Shown in pieces: positions 43,160-55,044 of a stretch of DNA of 64,000 nucleotides. The stretch covers positions 62,001-126,000 of the forward strand of contig WGNC01000004.1 of assembly GCA_016124745.1 (NCBI GenBank), in the 5' to 3' direction. Source of the stretch: Thiobacillus sp. (GTDB lineage: Bacteria; Pseudomonadota; Gammaproteobacteria; Burkholderiales; Thiobacillaceae). How positions within the stretch are numbered: the first letter of the stretch is position 1; each line of letters begins with the position of its first letter. The position numbers were made by a program, and so were the translations under genes. The notes below the pieces were generated by a model. That model searched no databases and had not been told where the DNA came from. It saw only the letters and a program-made list of their open reading frames with translations.

Positions 43160-45429
43160 GCCTCACCGCCGGGCGCCAGCACGTCGCGGTTGCCGTTCGA
43201 CTGCATCGACGACACCAGGCCGGCGCGTTCCATGTCCTCGATCATGCGCGCAGCGCGATTGTAGCCGATGCGCAACTGGCGCTGCACCGACGAAATCGAG
43301 GCACGGCGTGACTTCAATACATAGGCCACCGCCTGGTCGTACAGCGGGTCGGCCTCAGCCGCCGCCTCGCCGAATTCGCCGCCCTCGCCTGTCTCTTCGG
43401 GCGATTCGAGCACGCCTTCGATGTATTCGGGTTCGCCCAGCGACTTCAGGTAATCGACCACGCGATGCACCTCGTTGTCCGACACGAAGGCGCCGTGAAC
43501 ACGCTGCGGCAGGCCGCTGCCTGGCGGCAGGTAGAGCATATCGCCCTGCCCCAGCAGGGCTTCGGCGCCCATCTGGTCGAGGATGGTGCGCGAGTCGATC
43601 TTGCTCGATACCTGGAAAGCGATGCGCGTCGGGATGTTGGCCTTGATGAGCCCGGTAATGACGTCGACGGACGGCCGCTGCGTGGCCAGAATCAAGTGTA
43701 TGCCGGCCGCGCGCGCCTTCTGCGCCAGCCGAGCGATGAGTTCCTCGACCTTCTTGCCGACCACCATCATGAGGTCAGCCAACTCGTCGATCATCACCAC
43801 GATCATCGGCATGGGTTCCAGCGGCTCGGGATCGTCCGGGGTCAGACTGAACGGATGCGTCAGCGGCGTGCCGGCTTTTTTGGCATCGCGCACTTTCTGG
43901 TTGTAGCCGGCAAGGTTGCGCACGCCGACCGCCGACAACAGCTTGTAGCGCCGCTCCATTTCGCCGACGCACCAGTTGAGCGCGCTGGCGGCCTGCTTCA
44001 TGTCGGTGACCACCGGCGCCAGCAGATGCGGAATGCCTTCGTAGATCGACAGTTCCAGCATCTTGGGGTCGACCATGATCATGCGCACGGCCGATGGGTC
44101 GGACTTGTACACGAGCGACAGAATCATGGCGTTGACGCCGACCGACTTGCCCGAACCGGTCGTACCCGCGACCAGCAGGTGCGGCATCTTGCCGAGATCC
44201 GCCACGACCGGATTGCCGGCGATGTCCTTGCCCAGCGTGACCGTGAGGGGGCTGACACTGTCGTGATAGGCCTTGGAACCAAGAATCTCGGACAGCCTTA
44301 CGATCTGCCGCTTGGGGTTGGGAATTTCCAGCCCCATGGTGTGTTTGCCGGGGATGGCTTCGACCACGCGTATGCTGATCACCGACAGCGTGCGCGCGAG
44401 GTCCTTGGCCAGGTTGACGATCTGGCTGCCCTTCACCCCCATCGCCGGCTCGATTTCATAGCGCGTGATGACCGGGCCGGGCGAGGCCGACACCACTTTG
44501 ACCTCGACGCCGAACTCGGCGAGCTTGCGCTCGATCATCAGCGAAGTGAATTCCAGCGACTCGGCGCTGGCGGTTTCCACCGCTTCGTCGGCGGGGTCGA
44601 GAAGATGCAACGGCGGCAGCGGCGAATCGGGCATGTCGGAAAACAGGGGCGCCTGCTTTTCGGCGATGGCGCGTGTCGATTGCGGAACCTCTTTCACCAC
44701 GGGTTCGATTCGTATCGGCGGCGCTTCGACGAGCTTTTTCTTCTCCACCGACACTTTCGCCTCACGCTTCTGCAGCGCCACTTCACCCAACTTGCGGTCG
44801 CGATAGGCATGCAAGGTGTTGACTGCCTTCCAGTAACCCCGCTCCACCCATTCTCCCGTTCGTTCTGCCATGCCGAGCCATGACATGCCGGTAAACAGGC
44901 TGAACCCCAGCGCCATCAGCAGCAGCAAAACCAGCGAGCCGCCGGTGAACCCGAGCAGTGCGCCCGCTGCAGCCCCCACGCCGCCCCCGAGCACCCCGCC
45001 GGGTGTATCGGGGAGCGCAAAATCCCAGTGCCAGGCTCGCATCCACTCGAGTCCGGTGCTGGCCAGCAGCAGCAGGCCGAAGCCGCCCAGCCGGTACCAG
45101 TGTTGTCGATCCCCAGCAAGCGGCGTTTCATCCAGATGCCGAAAGATATGGATGACATAGGCTGCCGCCAACACCACCCACCACCAGGACGACACGCCGA
45201 ACAGCATCAGCAGCAGGTCCGACAGCCATGCACCGAAGCGTCCGCCCAGATTGTGTATCGCGCCGCCGTCGCCGGTGGTGCTGAAGCTCGGATCGGCCGC
45301 GTTGTGGGTGATCAGGATCGCCGCCAGCAGCAAAGCGGCAAACCCCACCAGCAGGGCGCGGGCTTCGCGCAGCAGGCGTTGCATGCGAGGTGACAAAGGG
45401 GCCGACGGACGGGAAGCGGGACGCGCCAT
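43156..45429 (-). CDS. ftsK: DNA translocase FtsK
   Basis: [50 protein letters not shown]...[61 protein letters not shown]; gamma domain at the C-terminus. ORF start trimmed. Confidence 0.96.
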   Translation of the reverse strand: MARPASRPSAPLSPRMQRLLREARALLVGFAALLLAAILITHNAADPSFSTTGDGGAIHNLGGRFGAWLSDLLLMLFGVSSWWWVVLAAAYVIHIFRHLDETPLAGDRQHWYRLGGFGLLLLASTGLEWMRAWHWDFALPDTPGGVLGGGVGAAAGALLGFTGGSLVLLLLMALGFSLFTGMSWLGMAERTGEWVERGYWKAVNTLHAYRDRKLGEVALQKREAKVSVEKKKLVEAPPIRIEPVVKEVPQSTRAIAEKQAPLFSDMPDSPLPPLHLLDPADEAVETASAESLEFTSLMIERKLAEFGVEVKVVSASPGPVITRYEIEPAMGVKGSQIVNLAKDLARTLSVISIRVVEAIPGKHTMGLEIPNPKRQIVRLSEILGSKAYHDSVSPLTVTLGKDIAGNPVVADLGKMPHLLVAGTTGSGKSVGVNAMILSLVYKSDPSAVRMIMVDPKMLELSIYEGIPHLLAPVVTDMKQAASALNWCVGEMERRYKLLSAVGVRNLAGYNQKVRDAKKAGTPLTHPFSLTPDDPEPLEPMPMIVVMIDELADLMMVVGKKVEELIARLAQKARAAGIHLILATQRPSVDVITGLIKANIPTRIAFQVSSKIDSRTILDQMGAEALLGQGDMLYLPPGSGLPQRVHGAFVSDNEVHRVVDYLKSLGEPEYIEGVLESPEETGEGGEFGEAAAEADPLYDQAVAYVLKSRRASISSVQRQLRIGYNRAARMIEDMERAGLVSSMQSNGNRDVLAPGGEA

Positions 45430-45621
45430 GGAAACTTTACGAACGGAAGTGCACTGAATTATCCCGCATATCTTAATCGTTATGACTGATCGGGATAAAT
45501 CGCGGATTATCCATTCAGACGCGAGGCGGGGACGCGGGCGGGTTTCATGAAGCGCCTGCTGGACTACATGAAATGAATACCGAGTGGACAGCATGGAAAT
45601 GCCGCCGTCAAGATTGGTTAG

Positions 45622-46614
<993 letters not shown>

Positions 46615-46629
46615 CAAGGACAATGCGCC

Positions 46630-47292
46630 ATGAAGCGCGCCCGCGGTTCTGCGCTCGATCCGGCCTCGTTCGATCCGCTGTCGCGTGTGCGCCGCGCGTT
46701 GCGCGAGCAAGCCACCGTTTCGAGCGCGCTGCATCAGGCGCCGCATAAGCCGAAACCGCAGCCGGACGGCGCGGTGCTATTTCGTCGTGCTGTCGCCGAT
46801 GCCGTTCCCCTGCCGCCGTCCAATCGTGCCGATATCGCACGCCCACGTCCCAAGCCCATTGCCCGCCAGCGCCTGCGCGATGAGCAGCAGGTCATGGTCG
46901 ACGCCTTGTCCGACCCGTGGGACTGGGAAGCTGCGGTTTCAAGCGGCGAGGAGCTCGTCTTCGTGCGTCCCGGCGTCCCCACCGCGGCGCTCAAGAAACT
47001 GCGGCGCGGCGGCTGGGTCATCCGCGCCGAGCTCGACCTGCATGGCCACACGGGTGACGAAGCACGCGTGGCGCTCGCCGCCTTCCTCAACCGTTGCAAT
47101 CTCGAAGACCAGCGCTGCGTACGCATCATCCACGGCAAGGGCCACGGTTCCAAGAACCGACTGCCGGTGTTGAAAAACAAGGTTCGCCACTGGCTCACGC
47201 AACGCGAGGACGTCCTCGCGTTCTGCCAGGCCCGCACCGTCGATGGTGGCGCCGGCGCCGTCATCGTCCTGCTGAAATCGACTACACGCTAA
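46630..47292 (+). CDS. Smr/MutS2-domain protein
   Basis: ELDLHGHTGDEARVALAAFLNRCNLEDQRCVRIIHGKGHGSKNRLPVLKNKVRHWLTQREDVLAFCQA. Confidence 0.93.
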   Translation: MKRARGSALDPASFDPLSRVRRALREQATVSSALHQAPHKPKPQPDGAVLFRRAVADAVPLPPSNRADIARPRPKPIARQRLRDEQQVMVDALSDPWDWEAAVSSGEELVFVRPGVPTAALKKLRRGGWVIRAELDLHGHTGDEARVALAAFLNRCNLEDQRCVRIIHGKGHGSKNRLPVLKNKVRHWLTQREDVLAFCQARTVDGGAGAVIVLLKSTTR

Positions 47293-47305
47293 AGAAAGGC
47301 ATCCC

Positions 47306-47761
47306 ATGAGCGATCCCGTCATCAAGGATTTCGAACTCCCCTCCACCGGAGAAACCCCATTCAAACTGTCCGACCATCGCGGCCAGAACGTCGTCGTCTA
47401 CTTCTACCCCAAGGACAACACCTCCGGCTGCACCCTCGAAGGCCAGGAATTCCGCGATCTGTATGGCGACTTCGGCAAGGCCAACACGATTGTCGTCGGC
47501 ATCTCGCGCGACAGCATCAAGTCGCACGAAGGCTTCAAGGCTGCGCATGAGTTTCCCTTCGAACTGCTTGCCGACACGGAAGAGAAAGCCTGCGAACTGT
47601 TTGGGGTGATGAAGCTGAAAAACATGTATGGCAAGCAGGTGCGCGGCGTCGAGCGCAGCACGTTCGTGTTTGATGCGAACGGGAAGCTGGTGAGAAGCTG
47701 GCGTGGGTTGAAGGCGCCGGGACATGCGGCGGAGGTGTTGGCGTTCGTGCAAACGCTTTGA
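47306..47761 (+). CDS. bcp: Peroxiredoxin (Bcp/PrxQ type)
   Basis: MSDPVIKDFELPSTGETPFKLSDHRGQNVVVYFYPKDNTSGCTLEGQEFRDLYGDF. Confidence 0.94.
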   Translation: MSDPVIKDFELPSTGETPFKLSDHRGQNVVVYFYPKDNTSGCTLEGQEFRDLYGDFGKANTIVVGISRDSIKSHEGFKAAHEFPFELLADTEEKACELFGVMKLKNMYGKQVRGVERSTFVFDANGKLVRSWRGLKAPGHAAEVLAFVQTL

Positions 47762-47782
47762 GCGTTCGTCACACCACACACC

Positions 47783-47980
47783 GTTCGCGCTGAGATTGTC
47801 GAAGAAGGCAGTTACCTACGCACCGTTCGTGGTGAGCCTGTCGAACCACCTGCACGCAGTCGTAAGGTGTTGGCAGGTCCGCTGACCCTTGGCCGGGCTA
47901 CCCCCGGGGCAAGGGTCCGTAGTTCCGCGAATAACCTGACTACAACGAACAAGCCCTTCGAAAGGCTCAGGGCGAACGGT
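47783..47980. repeat. Cluster of GTTCG...TCGAA-type extragenic palindromic repeats
   Basis: gttcgcgctgagattgtcgaag (47783-47804), gttcgtggtgagcctgtcgaacc (about 47824-47847) and the opposite orientation aagcccttcgaaaggctcagggcgaacggt (47951-47980). Confidence 0.75.
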
Positions 47981-47999
47981 GGTGAAGCAAGCGGCACCT

Positions 48000-49967
48000 T
48001 TACTCCAGTACAGCCGCCGCGACCACTCTCCCCTTCCCCTCCGCCGCAAAAAACCGCCCCACCACCTCCAACTTCCGAGTCCGCGTCATCGCCGGCAACG
48101 CATTCAACAACAACTTCCCATACGGCTTGTCCGCCAACCGTGTATCGCAAATCATCAGCACCCCGCGATCGGTCTCGGTGCGAATCAACCGCCCCGCCCC
48201 CTGTTTCAAACTTAACGCCGCATGCGGCAACTGATAATCCATGAACGGCTTGCCGCCATTCTTTTCGGCCTGCGCAATGCGTGCCGCAACCACCGGATCA
48301 TCGGGTGGCTGGAACGGCAGCTTGTCGATGATGACGACCGACAGCGCGTCGCCCGGCATGTCGACGCCTTCCCAGAAACTCTGGCTGCCGAGCAGGACGG
48401 CGTTGCCGGCTTTCTGGAAGCGCGCCAGCAACTCGTTCTTCGGTGCGTCGCCCTGCACCAGCAAGGGGTAGTCCCATCCGCGTGACTTGAACGCATCGAT
48501 CAGCAGCGTGCGTGCTTTTTCCAGCGCGCGCAGGCTGGTGAACAGGATGAACGCGCGTCCGCAACTGACTTCGAGCACGGGCAAGGCGGCGTTGACGACG
48601 GATACGGTGAAATCGGGGGTGTTCGGCGCGGACACGCCTTGCGGGACATAGAGCACGCCCTGGCGCGGGTAGTCGAATGGGCTGTCGACGCACAAGGTTT
48701 CGCATGCCTCGATGCCGAGCCGCGTTTTGATGTGGGTGAAGTCGCCGCCGACGGACAACGTAGCCGAGGTGAGAATCCAGGCTTGCGCCCGCTCGGTGAG
48801 CTTGGCTCCGAACATGGCGCCGACGGACAACGGGGTGGCGTGCATGAGCAGCGAACTCATGGTGGTTTCGAGCCAGCGCACGCGCGGGGTGTCGGGATCG
48901 TCGTTACGCTGCCAGCTGGCAAGGGTAGCCTGCACCGCCTGCGCTCGCTCGAAGCAGTTGTTCAGGTCAGCATCGCGCTCAGCCTGGGTTTCCAGCAGTT
49001 TGGTGAACTCATCGAGCACTGCACTTGCAGCCTTCAACGCGTCCGGCCATTTATCGTTACGCGTGAGCTCAGCCAGTGTCGATTTGACGGGGTTCTGCGG
49101 AAAGGCCAGGCGCAGGTCACGCGTGGCCTTGGTCAGGTCTTCTGCTGATTTGCGCAACGCCGGGAAATCGCCCGCTTTCACCGCCGCGAGGCGCTTGGTA
49201 TCGCTGGCCAGTTCGATCATCTGTGCGGTGGAAATCGTCTGGCCGAAGAACTGCGCTGCGGTTTCGGCCAGCTGATGCGCTTCGTCGAGAACGACGGTGT
49301 TGCACGCAGGCAGCAGTTCGGCAACGCCTTCGTCCTTGAGCCACAGGTCGGCAAAGAACAGGTGATGGTTGACCACCACCACTTCGGCGTCGAGCGCAGC
49401 CTTGCGCGCAGCCATCACGAAGCATTCCTTGAACTGCTTGCATTCGCTGCCGAGGCAATTGTCGCGGCTGGAAACGGCGTAATGCCAGGCCGTCGCGTCC
49501 TCGGGAATGCCTTCTGCTTCGGCGCGGTCGCCGCTGCTACTGGTTTCGGCAAAGCGGGCGATCCTGGCCAGCCACTTCGGATCGTCGCGATTGGCAAAGC
49601 GGCCATCGGCGAGATTGCGCTGCAGGTGATGGTGGCAAACGTAATTGGCACGACCCTTCAGCAGGGCCACTTTAACCGGAGACTTGAGCGCCCGGCGCGC
49701 GGCAGGAAGATCGCGGTGAAACAGCTGGTCCTGAAGCGCCTTGGTGCCGGTAGAGATCACCACCTTGCCACCCGACAGCAGCGCAGGGATCAGGTAGGCC
49801 AGCGTTTTGCCGGTGCCGGTGCCGGCTTCGGCCAGCAGCACGCTGTTCCCGGCAATCGCCCGTTCGACCGCCTCGGCCATGGCCAGTTGCTGGGGACGCG
49901 AGCGCCAGCCTGGCAGCACTGCCGCACACGCGCCATCGGGAGAAAAAAGGCGTTTTAGATCAAACAT
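48000..49967 (-). CDS. ATP-dependent DNA helicase, DinG/YoaA family
   Basis: MFDLKRLFSPDGACAAVLPGWRSRPQQLAMAEAVERAIAGNSVLLAEAGTGTGKTLAYLIPALLSGGKVVISTGTKALQDQL...VVLDEAHQLAETAAQFFG; Fe-S Cys in NCLGSECKQFKECFV. Confidence 0.93.
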   Translation of the reverse strand: MFDLKRLFSPDGACAAVLPGWRSRPQQLAMAEAVERAIAGNSVLLAEAGTGTGKTLAYLIPALLSGGKVVISTGTKALQDQLFHRDLPAARRALKSPVKVALLKGRANYVCHHHLQRNLADGRFANRDDPKWLARIARFAETSSSGDRAEAEGIPEDATAWHYAVSSRDNCLGSECKQFKECFVMAARKAALDAEVVVVNHHLFFADLWLKDEGVAELLPACNTVVLDEAHQLAETAAQFFGQTISTAQMIELASDTKRLAAVKAGDFPALRKSAEDLTKATRDLRLAFPQNPVKSTLAELTRNDKWPDALKAASAVLDEFTKLLETQAERDADLNNCFERAQAVQATLASWQRNDDPDTPRVRWLETTMSSLLMHATPLSVGAMFGAKLTERAQAWILTSATLSVGGDFTHIKTRLGIEACETLCVDSPFDYPRQGVLYVPQGVSAPNTPDFTVSVVNAALPVLEVSCGRAFILFTSLRALEKARTLLIDAFKSRGWDYPLLVQGDAPKNELLARFQKAGNAVLLGSQSFWEGVDMPGDALSVVIIDKLPFQPPDDPVVAARIAQAEKNGGKPFMDYQLPHAALSLKQGAGRLIRTETDRGVLMICDTRLADKPYGKLLLNALPAMTRTRKLEVVGRFFAAEGKGRVVAAAVLE

Positions 49968-50088
49968 GTCGGAACTGGGATTTGGCTCAGAGTGTAACAC
50001 CTGGCCAGGGCTCGACCCACGCGGATGCGTCTTCAGTTTGGGCGGCCAGCAGCCGTTAGAACCAGTGATTTCGTACATCACCTTGCCC

Positions 50089-50943
50089 ATGCGCGCTTAT
50101 CTGATCTGCCTGCTGTTGACGGCGCTTCCAGCCTGGGCCCAGGCGGCAATCGTCGAACTGGAAATGCGCCCCGGCATCAGCGCCAGTGCCGAGTACCTGG
50201 CCGGTCAACGCAACAAGCCTGCGGTACTGCTGCTGCATGGATTCCTGCAGACGCGTGAATTTGCCACCGTCGCCACGCTGGCGCATGGCCTGCATGACGC
50301 GGGGTATTCCGTCCTGTCACCCACGCTAAGCCTCGGCGTTCCCCTACGGAAACAAAGTCTGGCCTGCGAAGCGGTACACCGTCACAGCCTGGATGACGAC
50401 GTCGCGGAAATCTCGCGCTGGGTGGGCTGGCTGAAGTCACGCGGCCACCGCTCGATCGTGCTGGTCGGACACAGCTTTGGCAGCCTGCAACTGCTCGCCT
50501 ATCTGGGGGCGCATCCCGACAAAGCCGTAAGGGCACTTATTGGCGCTTCGCTGATCGAAGCCCAGGTCGATTCGCTCTCCCGTCCCGCCCTCGTTACGGA
50601 GCTGGAAAGCCAGGCCTCCAACAATCAGCGCACGCTGGTCACGCATACCTTGTCCTATTGCAGGAAGTACACGTCGCCCCCTGGAGACCTGCTGACCTAT
50701 GTTCGCTGGGACCAGTCACGTACGCTTGCCGCGCTGAAGGCATCTCCGGTCAGCGTCCAGCTCATCATGGGCGACAAAGACGATATGCTGGGCCGCGACT
50801 GGATCAAGGCACTGAAGCATGTACAGATCCCGATGGTGATCGTGACGGGTGCCAATCATTTCATGGATGGTGAACATGAATTCGACCTTATGGAACACAC
50901 GCTGAATTATCTCGAACGCATCCAGAAAGCCGCACCCCGATGA
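50089..50943 (+). CDS. Alpha/beta hydrolase (exported; DUF3530-like)
   Basis: MRAYLICLLLTALPAWAQA signal; KPAVLLLHGFLQTREF; nucleophile elbow LVGHSFGSLQLLAYLG. Confidence 0.85.
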   Translation: MRAYLICLLLTALPAWAQAAIVELEMRPGISASAEYLAGQRNKPAVLLLHGFLQTREFATVATLAHGLHDAGYSVLSPTLSLGVPLRKQSLACEAVHRHSLDDDVAEISRWVGWLKSRGHRSIVLVGHSFGSLQLLAYLGAHPDKAVRALIGASLIEAQVDSLSRPALVTELESQASNNQRTLVTHTLSYCRKYTSPPGDLLTYVRWDQSRTLAALKASPVSVQLIMGDKDDMLGRDWIKALKHVQIPMVIVTGANHFMDGEHEFDLMEHTLNYLERIQKAAPR

Positions 50944-53216
50944 AATGGCTGACATCCGTTTCGATCAAGCAGATCGCATTCGCATTCGTTGTCGGCCTGC
51001 TGTTCATGGTGGTCCTTATCGGTGGGTTCGCCATCTACCAGACACGCGGCGTCACCCGTGATCTCGAGCGCCACCGCCTGGACGCCGCGCGTTCCGAACT
51101 CGATGTTGCCGTCAAGCGGCTGCTGGGCAGGATTGAAAGGCAGGCGCTCAATCTGGCGGGGTGGGACGAAACCCGACAACAGCTGGTACTGCCTGAATAC
51201 TATAACTACTGGCGAAATCAGCGCGTCTACGAAAGTGGCATGTTGACCAGGCTCGATGAGCAGGTGGCCTTGTATACCGTTTCGGGTGCCCCGCTCGCTT
51301 CCAGTCCAGCAACGCATGGCATGCCCGCCGTTCTCCCGAAGCAGGAAATTCCCCGTCATGGCTATGGCTGGCTGGTCAATGAAGCCGGCACCATCATGCT
51401 TTACCACCTATTCCCGATCTACGGCGATGACCAGCGGCAGTCCCTGCTCGGCCATGGCCTGATCCGGCTCGATTTCATGCCGGCATTGTTGCATCAGGAA
51501 TCGCTCAGCATTGTGGATAAAGTCAGCCTCGGTCTTGATCTGAGGCCTGGCGAAATCCTGCCGGCGTCGAAACTGTTTTCGCACCTGACTTTCAACGCAC
51601 AGCCCGACCCCGACCAGTTGATGTTCCAGAAGATCCTGTCGCGCACCCTGCTTGCCCTGTTCGTGCTGCTGGTGACCACCGCGCTGCTGGGATTGGCTGC
51701 ATACAGCCGCCTGCTGGTGCGTCCGCTGCGACAGCTGTCGCAGGATATCGACGCCATGCAACAGGGACGCTTCAACACGAATCCGTCACGCTCGCAGTCC
51801 ATGCGCATCATCGAACTCGAAAACATCCGCCGCTCGCTCTACGACTACCAATTGCAGTTACGCGAACTGCATGGTTCCCTGGAAAATCAGAACCGTGAGT
51901 TTCATTCCCAGGCACGGCAGGATGCGCTTACCGGCTGCCACAATCGGCGCGCCTATGAGGAAGACTGGGAGCGTTTCCGCCACGACATGAAGACCGTGCC
52001 GCAGGGGGTGGCATTCTTGCTGTTCGACTGCGACCGTTTCAAGACCATCAACGACACCTATGGCCACGCCAAGGGCGATCGGGTGCTGACCATCATTTCC
52101 GACGCGCTGGTGATGGCCCTGCGCGCCAACGACCGCCTGTATCGGTTGGGAGGAGATGAATTCGCCACCTTTCTTTCGAGCACCACGCCCGCCCAGGCCA
52201 AGCAGATCGCGCAACGCTGCCAAAGCCTGATCGATGCGGCAGGATTCGGCGAACTCGGCATCAGGGAGCCGGTCAGCCTCAGCATCGGGATCGCCTTCTG
52301 TCCGCCCGATCAGATCGACCATATCGATGATCTGCCCAAGCAGGCCGACATCGCCATGTATACGGCCAAGCAACCGGGGCGCAACCGTATCGCAATCTAT
52401 GGAGAAGATACCGAACGTGCCTCGCAGACGCTGGTGGCCAGCCGCGAAACCAGCGCCCTGTTCCAGGCGCTGGCCACGCCCGGCATGATCGAAATGCACT
52501 ACCAGCCCATCCACGGCCTGCCAGGTCGCCAGGTCGACTATTACGAAGCGCTGGCGCGCATCCGCTACAACGGTGAACTCATCATGCCGGGCGCCTTCCT
52601 GCCGGTGGTCAGCAGTCGCCGTCTGGAAACCGAATTCGACCTCGCGGTGCTGCACCAGGTCGACACAGACCTGAGCTCGGGCCAGATTCCATCCGGGCAC
52701 GGCATCTCGATCAACCTGTCCGCGCAGAGCATTTCGCATCCCGAGACCGTGTCGCGCCTGCTGGAATTGTCGCGCCACAACGCCCGACATCCACTCATGC
52801 TGGAGATCACGGAAACGTCGCTCATCACGCAAATGGCCGAGGTAAGGACCTATCTCGATCTGCTGCGCACGATCAATTACCGCATCGCCATGGACGATTT
52901 CGGCACCGGTTATTCGCCGCTACGCTATCTGGTCGACTTGCCGGTGGACGTCGTGAAGCTGGACATCTCGCTGGTGAACAAGCTGGCGCAGGACGACCGG
53001 GCCAGCCAGGTGGTGGCCGATTTCGCCCGCATGATGAGCGACGCAGGATACGTGCTGGTGGCCGAAGGCGTGGAAACCGAAGCGGTACTGCAAAAAGTCG
53101 AGAGTCTCGGCATCGCTCATGTGCAGGGCTATCTGCTGGGTCGTCCGGTTCCCCTGTCGGCGCTGTCTGCGAGCAGCCAGGACCGGCAACTCGAGGCACT
53201 GGCGCGCGCTGTCTAG
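50940..53216 (+). CDS. CHASE4-like sensor with GGDEF and EAL domains (c-di-GMP turnover)
   Basis: TM helix, RRAYEEDWERF...LYRLGGDEFATFLSS (GGDEF motif), YYEALARIRYNGE...MDDFGTGYSPLRYLVDLPVDVVKLD (EAL). N-terminal periplasmic LNLAGWDETRQQL is CHASE4-like. Confidence 0.92.
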   Translation: MKWLTSVSIKQIAFAFVVGLLFMVVLIGGFAIYQTRGVTRDLERHRLDAARSELDVAVKRLLGRIERQALNLAGWDETRQQLVLPEYYNYWRNQRVYESGMLTRLDEQVALYTVSGAPLASSPATHGMPAVLPKQEIPRHGYGWLVNEAGTIMLYHLFPIYGDDQRQSLLGHGLIRLDFMPALLHQESLSIVDKVSLGLDLRPGEILPASKLFSHLTFNAQPDPDQLMFQKILSRTLLALFVLLVTTALLGLAAYSRLLVRPLRQLSQDIDAMQQGRFNTNPSRSQSMRIIELENIRRSLYDYQLQLRELHGSLENQNREFHSQARQDALTGCHNRRAYEEDWERFRHDMKTVPQGVAFLLFDCDRFKTINDTYGHAKGDRVLTIISDALVMALRANDRLYRLGGDEFATFLSSTTPAQAKQIAQRCQSLIDAAGFGELGIREPVSLSIGIAFCPPDQIDHIDDLPKQADIAMYTAKQPGRNRIAIYGEDTERASQTLVASRETSALFQALATPGMIEMHYQPIHGLPGRQVDYYEALARIRYNGELIMPGAFLPVVSSRRLETEFDLAVLHQVDTDLSSGQIPSGHGISINLSAQSISHPETVSRLLELSRHNARHPLMLEITETSLITQMAEVRTYLDLLRTINYRIAMDDFGTGYSPLRYLVDLPVDVVKLDISLVNKLAQDDRASQVVADFARMMSDAGYVLVAEGVETEAVLQKVESLGIAHVQGYLLGRPVPLSALSASSQDRQLEALARAV

Positions 53217-53226
53217 CGCTGGGACA

Positions 53227-54906
53227 TCAGTGTTTGCCGGACCGCCAGATGGAGAAGATGATCCACAGGCTGTTGATAAATGCAATCAGGAACCCAAGCA
53301 GCCCGAACAACGGCAGGCCGAACAGCTTGGGGCCGCCCTCCACTGTCATGATGATGCTGGAGCCGACGACCAAGGATGCGGTCAACAAGCCCATGGTCAG
53401 CCGGTTGCTGGCGCGGTCGAGCTGATGGCCGAAATGGTCCAGCCGCTTGAGATCGAGATCGATCTTCACCCGGCCCCGGCGTACATCACGCAGCAGGTGC
53501 TGCAGGTCACGCGGCAAGTTTGCCACCACTTCCAACGCCTCGCGCACGCTCTTGCGACCTCGCTTCAGCAACGCCTGTGGCGTGTAGCGCTGATGAATCA
53601 CACGCTCCACAAATGGCGTCACGTGATCGATCATGTGAAATTCCGGATCAAGCTGCTGACCCAACCCTTCCAGCGAAATCAATGTCTTGAACAACAGGAT
53701 CAGATCCGCCGGCAGCAGCAGGTTGTTGTCGCGCATCAGGGCGGTAATGTCATTCAGCAGCGCGCCCATCTTCACGTCCTTCAGTTGCAGGTCGTCGTAG
53801 CTCTGCAATAATTCCGTGACGTCGTAGGCCAGACGATCCTCGTCGCCCACCGATTCCCCGCTCCAGTCGAGCAAGACCTGCAACAGCGCCTGCTCGTCCT
53901 TGTACGACAGCGCATGCAGCAGGTCGACGATCTGATTGCGACGGGCATGGGTCAGCATGCCGACCATGCCAAAATCGATCAGCCCGATGCGATTGCCCGG
54001 CAGGAACAGCACGTTGCCCGGATGCGGATCGGCATGGAAATAGCCGTGTTCCAGCACCATCCGCAACACCGTGTCGGCACCACGCGTTGCCAGTAGCTTT
54101 GGATCGAGCCCGCGCTCGCGCAGCTTGTCTGGAACCACGCCCACCATGCCGATCATCTGTTCCTGGACGTTGACCCGGTCATTGGTGAATTCCCAGTAGA
54201 CCCGGGGAATCTTTACCAGCGGGTCATCGGCAAAGTGACGGGCGAATTGATCGATGTTGCGCGCTTCCTTGGCCAGATCGAGCTCGCGGCTGAGCGAACG
54301 GCGGAACTGGGACACGATGTGCACCGGATCGTAACGCCGGGAATCCGGCATCTCGCTTTCCAGCAATCGGGCAGCATGTTCCATGATGCGCAGATCCGAC
54401 CGGATCACCGCCTCGATACCTGGACGGCGGATCTTGACCACGACGGGCGTGCCGTCCTTGAGCGTTGCGCGGTGCACCTGCGCAATCGAAGCCGCGGCCA
54501 GAGGCACTGCATCGAATTCACCAAAAATCTCGCTCGGCTCCCCCTTGAGCGCATCGACCAGATAGGGATGCAAAATGTCGTAGGGCACTGCCGGCACCTG
54601 GCTGTGCAGCTTTTCGAATTCGGCGATCCAGTGCGGCGGGAACATGTCGACCCGCGTTGCCAGCACCTGTCCCAGCTTGACGAAAGTCGGGCCCAGTTCC
54701 TCCAAGGCGCGGCGAATACGCACGGGGGCTTCGAGCTGGCTCATTTCGCTGGTGTTTTGCCAGTGCAGAACCCGCCCGGCGCGTTCCAGCGCGCCGCTGA
54801 TGCCCAGCACGCGCACCAGATCGCCCCAGCCATAGCGAATCATCACCGAGGCGATTTCATGCAAGCGCGGCAGGTCACGCACGACCGATATGGTTTCCCA
54901 GAGCAT
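53227..54906 (-). CDS. ubiB: UbiB/ABC1 (AarF) family protein
   Basis: LGPTFVKLGQVLATRVDMFPPHWIAEFEKLHSQVPAVPYD...AAASIAQVHRATLKDGTPVVVKIRRPGIE...YFHADPHPGNVLFLPGNRIGLIDFGMVGML. Confidence 0.92.
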   Translation of the reverse strand: MLWETISVVRDLPRLHEIASVMIRYGWGDLVRVLGISGALERAGRVLHWQNTSEMSQLEAPVRIRRALEELGPTFVKLGQVLATRVDMFPPHWIAEFEKLHSQVPAVPYDILHPYLVDALKGEPSEIFGEFDAVPLAAASIAQVHRATLKDGTPVVVKIRRPGIEAVIRSDLRIMEHAARLLESEMPDSRRYDPVHIVSQFRRSLSRELDLAKEARNIDQFARHFADDPLVKIPRVYWEFTNDRVNVQEQMIGMVGVVPDKLRERGLDPKLLATRGADTVLRMVLEHGYFHADPHPGNVLFLPGNRIGLIDFGMVGMLTHARRNQIVDLLHALSYKDEQALLQVLLDWSGESVGDEDRLAYDVTELLQSYDDLQLKDVKMGALLNDITALMRDNNLLLPADLILLFKTLISLEGLGQQLDPEFHMIDHVTPFVERVIHQRYTPQALLKRGRKSVREALEVVANLPRDLQHLLRDVRRGRVKIDLDLKRLDHFGHQLDRASNRLTMGLLTASLVVGSSIIMTVEGGPKLFGLPLFGLLGFLIAFINSLWIIFSIWRSGKH

Positions 54907-55044
54907 TGAGCGTTGTTGGTATCAGTGATGCCGAGAGTGTACCCGCAAGGGGCACGCCGGATTCATAAGTCGCTAAAGTGACAACGACTCCGCTGTACCC
55001 GCGACGAACGCGACGGCAAACTCTCTGCCGCCGCATCGCGCGCA

